From: Otariodibacter sp.
Lineage (GTDB): Bacteria > Pseudomonadota > Gammaproteobacteria > Enterobacterales > Pasteurellaceae
Reading direction: 5' to 3'
Assembly: GCF_029256985.1 (NCBI RefSeq)
Contig: NZ_JARIDQ010000020.1
Span: forward strand, 1-37,571
Length of the DNA: 37,571 bases
The position numbers and the translations under genes are program-made. Each line of letters starts with the position of its first letter. Position 1 is the first letter of the stretch. The notes under the pieces are model-generated. The model had not been told where the DNA came from, did no database searches, and saw only the letters and a list, made by a program, of their open reading frames with translations. This document shows positions 22,667 to 32,840 of this stretch, one piece after another.

Positions 22667-24217
22667 ATGAAACAATATATAAAGAATTTAGCGCATTTTA
22701 AAGGTTTTTTAGGGCATCTTATCGTTTGTTCTGTATTATCTGTACTAATAGTTGGGTGTGATCAGACTCCTTTACCACAAACAAAAATAAAGATTGAGAA
22801 AAAAATTCCAACAGAATTGAATCGAGCAATTTATTCTGCATATATACAATTGGATCCTCATTTTATTAAAGTAGCTGCAGATGCGGCACCCGTCAGAGAT
22901 TTATTTCTTGGGTTGATGCGGTTTGACCCAAAAGGTAATATTATTAATGGTGTTGCTGAGAGTTATAAAACACAAGATAGCAAACATTGGGTTTTTAAAA
23001 TTAGAAATGATGTTATATGGTCAAATGGTGAACCTGTCACAGCTGACGATTTTGTTGAGAGCTGGAAGCGTTTACTTGATCCAAGAGAATCATCGCCATT
23101 AGCTCAATACCTTATTTATATGGGATTAGAAAATGCTAAGGAAATTTTTAATGGAACTAAACCTTTAGATGACTTAGGTATCCATGCATTGAATTCCCAA
23201 ATATTACAAATTGATCTAAAAGAGCCAAATCAACAACTACCCAAAATGTTGGCTCATGTTGCTTTATTGCCAACATATCATGGTAAAAAACCGGAAGATT
23301 CTAATCAAATTATTGTTAATGGTGATTATGAAGTTATATCAAGAGAGATAAATACGATAACTTTACACTCTAGAAAAGAGAATAATGCATTTAAGACAGT
23401 TAAATATCAACTAATTGGTACAGCTCAAAATCCAGATAGGTTTGATATTATTGAGAATCCGTTAAAAGGATATAGGCGTAATATTATAAAGCTACCTCAA
23501 TTATGTACTTATTTTTATGAATTTAATTTCAATGATTCTAATTTAAGTAAGAAAGAAATTCGACAGGCTATTAGAGCAATGGTGTCTTCGTCAGATATTA
23601 GCAAAGGATTCGGTATTCCAGATTATTCTGTTCTACCATCAACGATGACTAGTGAAATTGGATATCAATTATCATCACATAGTGCAGAGCAATTCTTTGA
23701 ACAATTAGGTCTTAAAGAGAAAAATATATTGCATATCAAAATTACTTTTGATAATGAAGGGAAGCATGAAGAAATTGCTAATCGAATAGCAAGAACATTG
23801 GGTCAATCTGATCTCTTTAGAGTAACTCTCGATCCAGTTTCTTGGGAAAGCTTGTTAAAAAAAAGAGATAGTAAAAATTTTCAACTAATCCGATCTGGAT
23901 GGTGTGCTGATTATAATGATCCTGTATTATTTCTTAATCAATTTCATTCTACTAGCTTGGACAATAAGAGTGGATATTCAAACTCTATTGTGGATGAAAA
24001 ATTAGAGAAACTTAAGATAAGTTTATTAACTGAAGAAGAACGAGATAGTTTAATTTTAGAAATAATTAAGCAATTAGAAGAGGATGTAGCTATTCTTCCT
24101 CTCTTTCAATATCAACGTCGAGTATCTGTAGCACCAGATATTGTTGGAGTTGATAAAGATAATACAAGTGAAGTAATTTATAGCAAAGATTTATATAGAA
24201 ATAAGGAAGAAGGATGA
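22667..24217 (+). CDS. OppA-like peptide ABC transporter substrate-binding lipoprotein
   Basis: Lipobox LIVG-C; LDPHFIKVAADAAPVRDLFLGLMRFDPKG, WVFKIRNDVIWSNGEPVTADDFVESWKRLLDP; SBP family 5. Confidence 0.88.
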   Translation: MKQYIKNLAHFKGFLGHLIVCSVLSVLIVGCDQTPLPQTKIKIEKKIPTELNRAIYSAYIQLDPHFIKVAADAAPVRDLFLGLMRFDPKGNIINGVAESYKTQDSKHWVFKIRNDVIWSNGEPVTADDFVESWKRLLDPRESSPLAQYLIYMGLENAKEIFNGTKPLDDLGIHALNSQILQIDLKEPNQQLPKMLAHVALLPTYHGKKPEDSNQIIVNGDYEVISREINTITLHSRKENNAFKTVKYQLIGTAQNPDRFDIIENPLKGYRRNIIKLPQLCTYFYEFNFNDSNLSKKEIRQAIRAMVSSSDISKGFGIPDYSVLPSTMTSEIGYQLSSHSAEQFFEQLGLKEKNILHIKITFDNEGKHEEIANRIARTLGQSDLFRVTLDPVSWESLLKKRDSKNFQLIRSGWCADYNDPVLFLNQFHSTSLDNKSGYSNSIVDEKLEKLKISLLTEEERDSLILEIIKQLEEDVAILPLFQYQRRVSVAPDIVGVDKDNTSEVIYSKDLYRNKEEG

Positions 24218-25311
24218 ATCAAATGAATGAATCTCAGCTAATTGAAATTAAAAATATTATTCAAAAGTTTACACATGAAACTTTACAAAAAGATTTAATT
24301 ACATTAAAGGTATTAAAAAAAGTTGAGTTAGCTAATGATATATTATGTATAGAATTAGTTATGCCGTTTGCTTGGAATACAGTATTTGAGCAGTTTAAAC
24401 AACATGTTGAAGATAAAATAAAAAAAATAGCTAATATTGATCATATTAAATGGGTTGTTGACTATAAAATTGCAACATTAAAAAGAGCAAATAATCATCC
24501 TGCTGTAAATGGTGTAAAAAATATTATTGCAGTAACATCAGGAAAAGGTGGTGTAGGGAAATCAACTACAGCAGTTAATTTAGCTCTTGCGTTAAAGGCG
24601 CAGGGGGCGAGAGTAGGGATTCTTGATGCAGATATTTACGGACCATCTATTCCTCATATGCTAGGAGCTGCAGATCAAAGACCAACATCTCCAGATAATA
24701 AACATATTACACCAATTGAAGCTCATGGAATTTTTTCTAATTCAATTGGCTATTTGATGGATGCTAATAACGCAACAATTTGGCGTGGTCCAATGGCAAG
24801 TAGTGCATTGAGTCAATTATTACAAGAAACATGGTGGCCTGATTTAGATTATCTTGTAATTGATATGCCACCAGGCACGGGAGATATCCAATTAACGCTT
24901 TCTCAACAAATTCCTGTAACAGGTGCTGTTGTAGTTACGACACCACAAGATATTGCATTATTAGATGCAATTAAAGGTATCTCAATGTTTGAACGAGTTT
25001 CTGTACCAGTACTCGGCATCATTGAAAATATGAGTGTACATATCTGTTCTAATTGTGGTCATCATGAAAATATTTTTGGAACGGGTGGTGCAACAAAAGT
25101 TGCTGAGAAATATAATACTCAAGTATTAGGCCAATTACCATTGCACATTAAGCTTCGCAAGGATCTTGATAAAGGAATACCAACGGTTGTTGCAGATCCA
25201 ACTCATGAAATCAGTCAATTTTATTTAGACTTAGCTGCTAAAGTTGCTTCTGAATTATATTGGCAGGGTAATGTTATTCCTTCTGAGATTATGATTAGAG
25301 AGGTGAAGTAA
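24214..25311 (+). CDS. apbC: Iron-sulfur cluster carrier protein ApbC (Mrp family P-loop ATPase)
   Basis: AVTSGKGGVGKSTTAVNLALAL deviant Walker A, DYLVIDMPPGTGDIQLTLSQ, CSNCGHHENIFGTGG; start overlaps upstream stop (ATGA). Confidence 0.95.
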   Translation: MNQMNESQLIEIKNIIQKFTHETLQKDLITLKVLKKVELANDILCIELVMPFAWNTVFEQFKQHVEDKIKKIANIDHIKWVVDYKIATLKRANNHPAVNGVKNIIAVTSGKGGVGKSTTAVNLALALKAQGARVGILDADIYGPSIPHMLGAADQRPTSPDNKHITPIEAHGIFSNSIGYLMDANNATIWRGPMASSALSQLLQETWWPDLDYLVIDMPPGTGDIQLTLSQQIPVTGAVVVTTPQDIALLDAIKGISMFERVSVPVLGIIENMSVHICSNCGHHENIFGTGGATKVAEKYNTQVLGQLPLHIKLRKDLDKGIPTVVADPTHEISQFYLDLAAKVASELYWQGNVIPSEIMIREVK

Positions 25312-25410
25312 ACTTTTGTCAAATTTTAGGTGTAATGGGAAAAATTCAGACTGCTACACCTTTTAAAGCTATATACTATCTATATTATCTGCACGGATTG
25401 ATAGAAATAA

Positions 25411-25677
25411 ATCAAAAACTGCCCTTTTTGTGGTAAAAACTACGTTAAAAAGAATGGTTGTAAATCAGGAAAATAGCAGTATAAATGCCTTACCTGTCAC
25501 AGGGGTAGTTTTTAGGTGGTAAATGCCTTAATAATCAAATTTTGCGGCAAGAATATATCCGTGCAAATGTGTCAATTTCATCAGTTACAGATAATTACCC
25601 GATACTTAACTCGTCGCCCTCAAAATATCGCAAGTATTGAGCTAAGAGATCTAGTTAAACATAAAATCTTACGATAA
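25411..25677 (+). pseudogene. Decayed zinc-ribbon transposase remnant
   Basis: One frame reads NCPFCGKNYVKKNGCKSGK*QYKCLTCHRGSF* (two CxxC pairs, interrupted by stops); alternate frame reads LRQEYIRANVSISSVT; no intact ORF in the region. Confidence 0.6.
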
Positions 25678-25800
25678 AAGTGAGTTAAAACGACAATTAA
25701 GTAGCCACAATAGATTAAGTAAATAGCGTAACATCAAGTTTATTAAGAATTTTTATTGACATACTCTGCAAATAACCTGAATTTTGTTAATTACGCCTTA

Positions 25801-26574
25801 TTAAGCAGGATTATTGATATCAATAAATTCTACATCTAAGTTATACTCATCAGCTAACCATTTACCTAAAGCTTTAACTCCTCCCCGTTCTGTTGCATGA
25901 TGGCCGCAAGCAAAATAATAAATTCCCTGTTCTCGTGCTGAATGAGTAGTTTGTTCAGATATTTCACCACTAATAAAAGCATCAATTCCTTTACTTGCTG
26001 CCAAATCAATATACCCTTGACCACCACCAGTACAAATACCAACGGTTTTTATCAATTTTGAAGGATATTCATCAACAAATTCATCGCATAAAATAATTTC
26101 ATGATTTAAGATAGATTCTAATTTTATTTTTAAATCATTAGCCGAAATAGGGGTCTCTAAATTGCCATAGACTGGGATAGAATAGGGTTTATCCTCAAGT
26201 CCTTGTAGATGAGTGACACTAATTTGTTTTGCTAATTGTGCATTATTACCCAGTTCTAAATGTACATCTAAAGGCAAATGATAGCCAAATAGATTAATAT
26301 CATGAGTTATTAATTTTTTGATCCTTTTGCCTTTCATTCCTTTGATACATGGATTCTCACTTTTCCAGAAATAGCCGTGATGGACTAATATAGCGTCAGC
26401 ATTTCGTTCAATAGCGGCGTCTATTAATGGTAGAGAAGCTGTTACTCCTGTAACTATTTTTCTGATTTCTTTTTTTCCTTCAATTTGTAACCCATTTGGA
26501 GCATAGTCTGAAATCATAGAGCTACTCAATTTTTCATTTAAAATATATTCAAGTTTTAAATTTGTTAACATCAA
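25801..26574 (-). CDS. Nif3-like dinuclear metal center protein (YbgI family)
   Basis: YAPNGLQIEGKKEIRKIVTGVTASL, AILVHHGYFWK, GICTGGGQGYIDLAASKGIDAFISGEISEQTTHSAREQGIYYFACGHHATERGGV. Confidence 0.93.
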   Translation of the reverse strand: MMLTNLKLEYILNEKLSSSMISDYAPNGLQIEGKKEIRKIVTGVTASLPLIDAAIERNADAILVHHGYFWKSENPCIKGMKGKRIKKLITHDINLFGYHLPLDVHLELGNNAQLAKQISVTHLQGLEDKPYSIPVYGNLETPISANDLKIKLESILNHEIILCDEFVDEYPSKLIKTVGICTGGGQGYIDLAASKGIDAFISGEISEQTTHSAREQGIYYFACGHHATERGGVKALGKWLADEYNLDVEFIDINNPA

Positions 26575-26593
26575 AAAATCCCTTAATTAGTAA

Positions 26594-27994
26594 TTACTCG
26601 ATCCACAGTGGTAAGTCTATTTTTATTCTAAGTCCACCGAGATAACTTTTTTCTGCAATAACAGAGCCAGAGTGTTGACTTATAGCATTAGAAACAATAG
26701 CTAATCCTAAACCTGTTCCTCCTGTTTGCCTTGCTCTATCTTCTTGAACTCTAGCAAAAGGCCTAAATATTTCTTCATATTGGTTTTCTGGTACACCAAT
26801 GCCATCATCATCAACTGTAATGATAAGCCTTGTTTTCTCAATGTGAATTTTTACAGCAATTAAAGTTTTTGCATATTTTTGAGCATTTCGAATTACATTT
26901 TCGACTGCACTAGAAAGCATAGATACATTACCATTAATATAATATTTAGAAGGTTCACTAATATCTATATCTGTAGAAAAGCTTAACTTATTTTGTTCTA
27001 TTTCGAATTTTGCATCATCAAATACATCTTCCCAAATTTTATCAATTTGAAAAACTTCTCTATTAACGTGTTGATTTAATTGATCTCTAGATAGTGAAAG
27101 TAAATCGTGTATCATTGTATCTAATTTTTGAATTTCATTATTTATTCTTTTTAGCTCGTTAGATTCTCCATTTCTGAGTCTTAATAAAGATACAGCTAAT
27201 TGCATTCTTGTTAACGGAGTTTTTAACTCATGAGAAATATCAGAGAGTAAGCGTTGTTGATATGTTGTGAGTTCCTGTAATGCTCTTATCATTTTATTAA
27301 AACTATTACCTACTAATCTAAGTTCATGAATTCCTTCATTTTCTAATCTAGGGTTAACAACTAAATTTCCTCTAGCAACCGCATCTGCTGATAATTGTAA
27401 AGCTTTAACTGGTTTTGCCATTCTCATTGATAACCACAATAGAAGAGGTAATGATATGAATAGTAGTAAAATAAGCATTAAGATCGGAGAGTCAAAAATT
27501 TGATCAGATACCTTATCAATATAAGGAATTTGTTCATCTGTATGCTTGATGAAATATTGATAATAGCTTCTACTACTAGATTCTATAACAAAAGGTCCAT
27601 AAATCTCAACAGAATCAAATCGGCGTTGTAAAGGCTTTTCTGGATTATGTGCACCTAATATAAAGGCATATAATGTATTAAGATCAGAACTAGTTACACC
27701 ACTCATTTTTTGAGTGATTGGATCAAATAGAATAACATCAAATCCATTAACACTTGATACCATTAAATTTCGACGAAATAATTCATCTAAATTATATTCT
27801 AATTGTGTATTGATACTTTCATTTTGAAAGAATGTGAATTCTTTTTTTTCAATAGGGTTAAATACTCGAGCATCAAAATTTGGCAGAATAAGAGCAATAC
27901 CTATCATAATTGAAACTATCACAACGAAAGATACAAAAATTTGATAAACGAAATAAGTATGTAATGTTTTAATTTTATTCCAGTATTTAATCAT
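26594..27994 (-). CDS. cpxA: Envelope stress sensor histidine kinase CpxA
   Basis: Two TM segments, HAMP, LLSDISHELKTPLTRMQLAVSLLR H-box, RNAQKYAK N-box, DDDGIGVPENQYEEIFRPFARVQ, TGGTGLGLAIV; overall CpxA-like. Confidence 0.87.
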   Translation of the reverse strand: MIKYWNKIKTLHTYFVYQIFVSFVVIVSIMIGIALILPNFDARVFNPIEKKEFTFFQNESINTQLEYNLDELFRRNLMVSSVNGFDVILFDPITQKMSGVTSSDLNTLYAFILGAHNPEKPLQRRFDSVEIYGPFVIESSSRSYYQYFIKHTDEQIPYIDKVSDQIFDSPILMLILLLFISLPLLLWLSMRMAKPVKALQLSADAVARGNLVVNPRLENEGIHELRLVGNSFNKMIRALQELTTYQQRLLSDISHELKTPLTRMQLAVSLLRLRNGESNELKRINNEIQKLDTMIHDLLSLSRDQLNQHVNREVFQIDKIWEDVFDDAKFEIEQNKLSFSTDIDISEPSKYYINGNVSMLSSAVENVIRNAQKYAKTLIAVKIHIEKTRLIITVDDDGIGVPENQYEEIFRPFARVQEDRARQTGGTGLGLAIVSNAISQHSGSVIAEKSYLGGLRIKIDLPLWIE

Positions 27995-28289
27995 ATTAGC
28001 TTAATATTAAAATAATCTGTAGAAGATTAAACTCAATTTGATATTTATATCTGACAGTTTTTTTATTTAAAACAGTATGTCTGTCAAATTAATTTGAGCT
28101 TGAATTATTTTTAATTCAAATTTGTTTTCTTTAGAGTAATATACATCATTGATGTTCTTCTGTAGACATTTTATTTCTATAAGTGTGATAATTATAGAAA
28201 GTATCTAGATTTATTCCTATTTAGTTTACACGTCCTCAAAATATTACCCAACTCTTCGCTAAATTTGGTAAATTTATTCAAAAAATTAT

Positions 28290-28356
28290 GAGAGTTTCTT
28301 TTTTGTTTAGATTGAAGTTATACACTTAAATTACAAATAAGAAACTCTCTTTTTAC
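28290..28356. terminator. Long inverted repeat / possible terminator between cpxA and guaB
   Basis: GAGAGTTTCTTTTTTGT ... ACAAATAAGAAACTCTC, 16/17 complementary arms; TTTTT on the plus side, AATTTTTT on the minus side. Confidence 0.55.
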
Positions 28357-28394
28357 TTATATAATTTGTCAGATTAAGTCTGATTTTCTACATA

Positions 28395-29858
28395 TTAACT
28401 CATACGATAGTTTGGAGCTTCTTTTGTGATAGTAACATCATGAACATGACTTTCTTTGATACCTGCACCACTGATTTTGACAAACTGTGCTTTGGTACGA
28501 AGATCTTCGATTGTTGCACAACCCGTTAAGCCCATACAAGAACGTAGTCCACCCATTTGTTGATGGATAATTTCTTTTAAGAAACCTTTATAAGGAATTC
28601 GTCCTTCGATACCTTCAGGTACTAATTTATCTGCAGCATTGTCAGATTGGAAGTAACGATCTGATGAACCTTTAGACATTGCACCCAATGAACCCATACC
28701 ACGATAAGATTTAAATGCACGACCTTGGAATAGCTCAATTTCACCGGGTGCTTCTTCTGTTCCTGCAAACATTGAGCCTACCATTACACAAGAAGCCCCT
28801 GCTGCTAATGCCTTAGCAATATCGCCAGAGTAGCGAATTCCACCATCGGCAATAACTGGGATTCCACGATCTTTTAATGCTTCTGCTGCATCAGAAATTG
28901 CGGTAATTTGTGGTACACCGACACCAGTAACGATACGAGTGGTACAAATTGAACCCGGTCCAATACCCACTTTAACTGCACTTGCTCCAGCATCAGCTAG
29001 GGCAATCGCACCTTCTGCTGTGGCAATATTACCTGCAACAATAGGTAAATTAGGGTATTTTGCACGAGTTTCTCTTACACGTTGTAAAACGCCTTCTGAA
29101 TGACCATGTGAAGAATCAATTAAAAGTACATCAACTCCCGCTTTTACTAATGCTTCAATACGTTCTTCATTACCTGGACCGGCACCAACTGCCGCTCCAA
29201 CACGTAAGCGACCAAATTCATCTTTACAGGCATTAGGTTTACTTTCTGCTTTAGTATAATCTTTCAAAGTTATCATACCTTTTAATTTGAAGTCGTCATC
29301 AATAACAAGCACTTTTTCAACACGATTTATATGCATTAAGTGGAATATTTCTTCGCGGCTTGCTCCTTCTTTAACAGTAACCAAGCGTGATTTAGGTGTC
29401 ATAAATTCAGATACTTTCTTATCCATATCAGAGATAAAACGAGTATCACGTCCAGTAATAATACCAACGAGGTTATTTTCCTTATCAACAACGGGGTAGC
29501 CAGCAAAACCATTTTTAGCAACTAATTGTGAAAGCTCTTTTAATGTCATATTTGGTGACACTGTCACGGGTTCTGAAACAATACCACTTTCAAATTTTTT
29601 CACTTTACGAACACGATCTGCTTGGCGTTCAATGGTCATATTTTTGTGAATAAAACCAATACCACCTTCTTGAGCTAAAGAAATAGCCAATTTTGTTTCA
29701 GTAACTGTATCCATAGCTGCTGAAAGCATAGGAATGTTGAGACGGATTTCTTTAGTAAGCTGAGTTGAAAGATTTGCTGTATTCGGTAATACAGTAGAAT
29801 GTGCAGGGAGAAGAAGAACATCATCAAACGTAAGTGCTTCTTTGACTAATCGTAACAT
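28395..29858 (-). CDS. guaB: Inosine-5'-monophosphate dehydrogenase
   Basis: [21 protein letters not shown] domains, [30 protein letters not shown]. Confidence 0.98.
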   Translation of the reverse strand: MLRLVKEALTFDDVLLLPAHSTVLPNTANLSTQLTKEIRLNIPMLSAAMDTVTETKLAISLAQEGGIGFIHKNMTIERQADRVRKVKKFESGIVSEPVTVSPNMTLKELSQLVAKNGFAGYPVVDKENNLVGIITGRDTRFISDMDKKVSEFMTPKSRLVTVKEGASREEIFHLMHINRVEKVLVIDDDFKLKGMITLKDYTKAESKPNACKDEFGRLRVGAAVGAGPGNEERIEALVKAGVDVLLIDSSHGHSEGVLQRVRETRAKYPNLPIVAGNIATAEGAIALADAGASAVKVGIGPGSICTTRIVTGVGVPQITAISDAAEALKDRGIPVIADGGIRYSGDIAKALAAGASCVMVGSMFAGTEEAPGEIELFQGRAFKSYRGMGSLGAMSKGSSDRYFQSDNAADKLVPEGIEGRIPYKGFLKEIIHQQMGGLRSCMGLTGCATIEDLRTKAQFVKISGAGIKESHVHDVTITKEAPNYRMS

Positions 29859-29948
29859 TGCAATAGTTCCTTAGTTAAAGTTTTAAAATATAAAGCTGGA
29901 AAAATTGCGAGCGGATTATACAGGGACTTATTGTGTTTGTAAATTTAT

Positions 29949-30000
29949 AAGCGGTCAGTTTATCTTTTTTTTTGTAAAATTTTTGGAAAACTGACCGCTT
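29949..30000 (-). terminator. Uptake-sequence inverted pair acting as a terminator after glgA
   Basis: AAGCGGTCAGTTT ... AAACTGACCGCTT, 13-bp arms, A/T-rich loop. Confidence 0.65.
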
Positions 30001-30013
30001 GTTGTGTGGCTAT

Positions 30014-31447
30014 CTATACGATTTCAACATAGAGATCTTGATACTGTTTTGCAATTTTTTCCCATCCAAAATCTTGGGCTAACGCATTCTGACGAATACT
30101 CGACCAAAGCTTTTGTTTTTTCCATAACTTAATTGCTTTTAAAATCGCATCTAAGAAATCTTCTGGATCAGGATGTTTAAATACAAAACCTGTAGCAGTG
30201 CGATTTTCTATCGCCTCTTTATTGCTATTGTTTACCGTATCGGCTAATCCTCCTGTTTTTCTTACAAGGGGTAGCGTACCGTATTTTAATCCATAAAGTT
30301 GAGTTAAACCACAAGGTTCAAATCGGCTAGGGACTAAAATTACATCTCCACCTGCAATAATTTGGTGAGATAATGCTTCATCATAACCAATTTTCACGCC
30401 AATTTGATTAGGATATTGAGCTTGAGCATCTCTTAATGCTTGTTCTAAATCTGGAGAGCCACTACCAAGTACAATCACTTGCACAGAGTGTTGCATAATA
30501 GTATCAATATTGGTGAGTAAGAAATCCGCACCTTTTTGCTCTGTTAATCGAGTAACCATAACAAAGAGTAAGGTTTCTTTTTCTTCTGGTAAATTAAATT
30601 GGCGTTGTAATTCGGTCTTATTTTTTGCTTTACCTTGCATATAACTTGCATGATAGTGTGCGATAATATTAGGATCTGTTGCAGGATCCCAAATATTCCC
30701 ATCTACACCATTTAATATACCTTGTAATCTACCTTCTGCTTGGCGAGTTTGTAATAGCCCATGCAATCCACCACCCGCGACTTCTTCAGTAATTTCTTGT
30801 GCATAGGTTGGGCTTACGGTTGTCACTCTATCAGCATAATACACTCCAGCTTTTAAATAAGAAATTTCGCCGTAAAATTCTAATCCATTTGTATTAAAGA
30901 ATGACCAAGGTAACGAGATTTCATTAAGATGATGAGATTGGAAACGACCTGCATAAGCAATATTGTGAATAGTAAATACACTTTTAACAGGGCTATTCCA
31001 GCTTTTTAGATAGGCACAAGCTAGTCCGGCTTGCCAATCATGAGCATGAAGTATATCAGCTCGACCCCACCAATTATCAAGTCCTTCGGAAAGTTGAGCA
31101 CCTAAATAACTGAGTAACGCAAAGCGTTTATAGTTATCCATATAGTCATGATAATTTTTATCATAGTAAGGTAATGAACGATTATATAATTCAGGGATGT
31201 CAATTACATAAACGCCTAATCCATTGAAATAAGCGAATCTTAATGTAACAACACCAGCAAATGTACCTAATGTGACAACTTCGGATGTTTCACCCAACTT
31301 TTCAGCAACTTGAGGATAATAGGGGAGTAATACTCGGACATCATTACCCTCAGCTTGTTGAGCGTAAGGTAATGCACCAATGACATCGGCAAGTCCTCCT
31401 GTTTTAATAAGCGGGTACATTTCTGAACAAACATGTAATATTTTCAT
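30014..31447 (-). CDS. glgA: Glycogen synthase
   Basis: MKILHVCSEMYPLIKTGGLADVIGALP, HAHDWQAGLA, PSRFEPCGLTQLYGLKYGTLPLVRKTGGLADTV. Confidence 0.98.
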   Translation of the reverse strand: MKILHVCSEMYPLIKTGGLADVIGALPYAQQAEGNDVRVLLPYYPQVAEKLGETSEVVTLGTFAGVVTLRFAYFNGLGVYVIDIPELYNRSLPYYDKNYHDYMDNYKRFALLSYLGAQLSEGLDNWWGRADILHAHDWQAGLACAYLKSWNSPVKSVFTIHNIAYAGRFQSHHLNEISLPWSFFNTNGLEFYGEISYLKAGVYYADRVTTVSPTYAQEITEEVAGGGLHGLLQTRQAEGRLQGILNGVDGNIWDPATDPNIIAHYHASYMQGKAKNKTELQRQFNLPEEKETLLFVMVTRLTEQKGADFLLTNIDTIMQHSVQVIVLGSGSPDLEQALRDAQAQYPNQIGVKIGYDEALSHQIIAGGDVILVPSRFEPCGLTQLYGLKYGTLPLVRKTGGLADTVNNSNKEAIENRTATGFVFKHPDPEDFLDAILKAIKLWKKQKLWSSIRQNALAQDFGWEKIAKQYQDLYVEIV

Positions 31448-31544
31448 TTAGATTAACCTGTTTGATATATCGAAAAAACATAGAGGCATAACGTAATATG
31501 CTAAAACACAGTTATGCCTTGTAATTACTTAAGTAAAATAAATA

Positions 31545-32819
31545 TTATTTTGCTAATTTATCTAACATTTTTTGACAAACTAATACGATTCCACCTTTAC
31601 TAATGCGGAAGTGTTTCGCATCTTCTTCTGGGTTTACCCCAATCTGTAAACCATCAGGAATTTCACAATGACGATCAATTACTGCACGCTTAATTGTACA
31701 ATTCTTTCCAATAATCACTTGAGGTAAAACAACACATTCAGAAACAACACTATCTTCTCCTACTTTAACTTCATGAAATAAAACAGAATTACTGATTTCT
31801 GCATCAGTAATTACACTTCCACCTGCAATTAAAGAGTTATCTAATGTGCTCGTACGCGCTTTTTTATAAAAAAACCTTGCAGGTGCAGTTTGTTGTGGTC
31901 GTCCATGAATTGGCCAAGATTTATCATAAAGATCTAATTGTGGTTTCTCACTAACTAAATCCATATGTGCTGCCCAATAACTATCAATAGTACCTACATC
32001 TCTCCAGTAAATGGTACCTGTTGCATTACGACCTTCACTAGAACGCTCAAATGGATGAGCATAAATTACCCCTTGTTCTACCGCTTTAGGAATAATATCT
32101 TTACCAAAGTCGTGAGTAGTGTTTGGATTAGTAACTTCTTTATCTAGCATTTCATACAAATAGTCAGCATTAAATACGTAGATACCCATTGAAGCAAGTG
32201 ATGAATTTGGTTTATCTGGCATTGCTGGTGGATCAGCTGGTTTTTCGACAAATGCTTTGACTTGTAATTTCTCATTCACTGCCATTACACCAAACTCACT
32301 AGCTTGGTTACGAGGAACTTCAATACATCCTACTGTACATTTAGCTCCTGAATCAACGTGATCTTCTAACATTCTATTGTAATTCATCTTATAAATATGG
32401 TCGCCGGCAAGAATAATGACATATTTAGGGCAGTAGTGGCTTTTCATGATTGCCATATTTTGATAAACCGCATCTGCTGTTCCACGATACCATGTTGTTT
32501 CATCAAGTTGCTGACGAGCTGGTAACATATCAATATATTGATTGCGTTCATAAGGTAAAAATGACCAGCCACGTTGTAAATGGCGAAGAAGAGAATGAGC
32601 CGCATATTGTGTAATTACACCTATTTTAAGTAGGTTTGAATTGATACAGTTTGAAAGTGCAAAATCAATAATACGGCGACTACCACCAAAATAAACAGCA
32701 GGTTTAGCACGGTTATCTGTTAATTCATATAAACGAGATCCTCTTCCTCCAGCTAAAATTAACACGAGAGTTTGTGAGGTTAAATTGCGTTTATCTGTAT
32801 ATGTTTCTTGTGTTAGCAT
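31545..32819 (-). CDS. glgC: Glucose-1-phosphate adenylyltransferase
   Basis: LVLILAGGRGSRLYELTDNRAKPAVYFGGSRRIIDFALSNCINS, GTADAVYQN; start at MLTQETY. Confidence 0.98.
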   Translation of the reverse strand: MLTQETYTDKRNLTSQTLVLILAGGRGSRLYELTDNRAKPAVYFGGSRRIIDFALSNCINSNLLKIGVITQYAAHSLLRHLQRGWSFLPYERNQYIDMLPARQQLDETTWYRGTADAVYQNMAIMKSHYCPKYVIILAGDHIYKMNYNRMLEDHVDSGAKCTVGCIEVPRNQASEFGVMAVNEKLQVKAFVEKPADPPAMPDKPNSSLASMGIYVFNADYLYEMLDKEVTNPNTTHDFGKDIIPKAVEQGVIYAHPFERSSEGRNATGTIYWRDVGTIDSYWAAHMDLVSEKPQLDLYDKSWPIHGRPQQTAPARFFYKKARTSTLDNSLIAGGSVITDAEISNSVLFHEVKVGEDSVVSECVVLPQVIIGKNCTIKRAVIDRHCEIPDGLQIGVNPEEDAKHFRISKGGIVLVCQKMLDKLAK

Positions 32820-32840
32820 ATTTATCTCCAAATTGAATTA

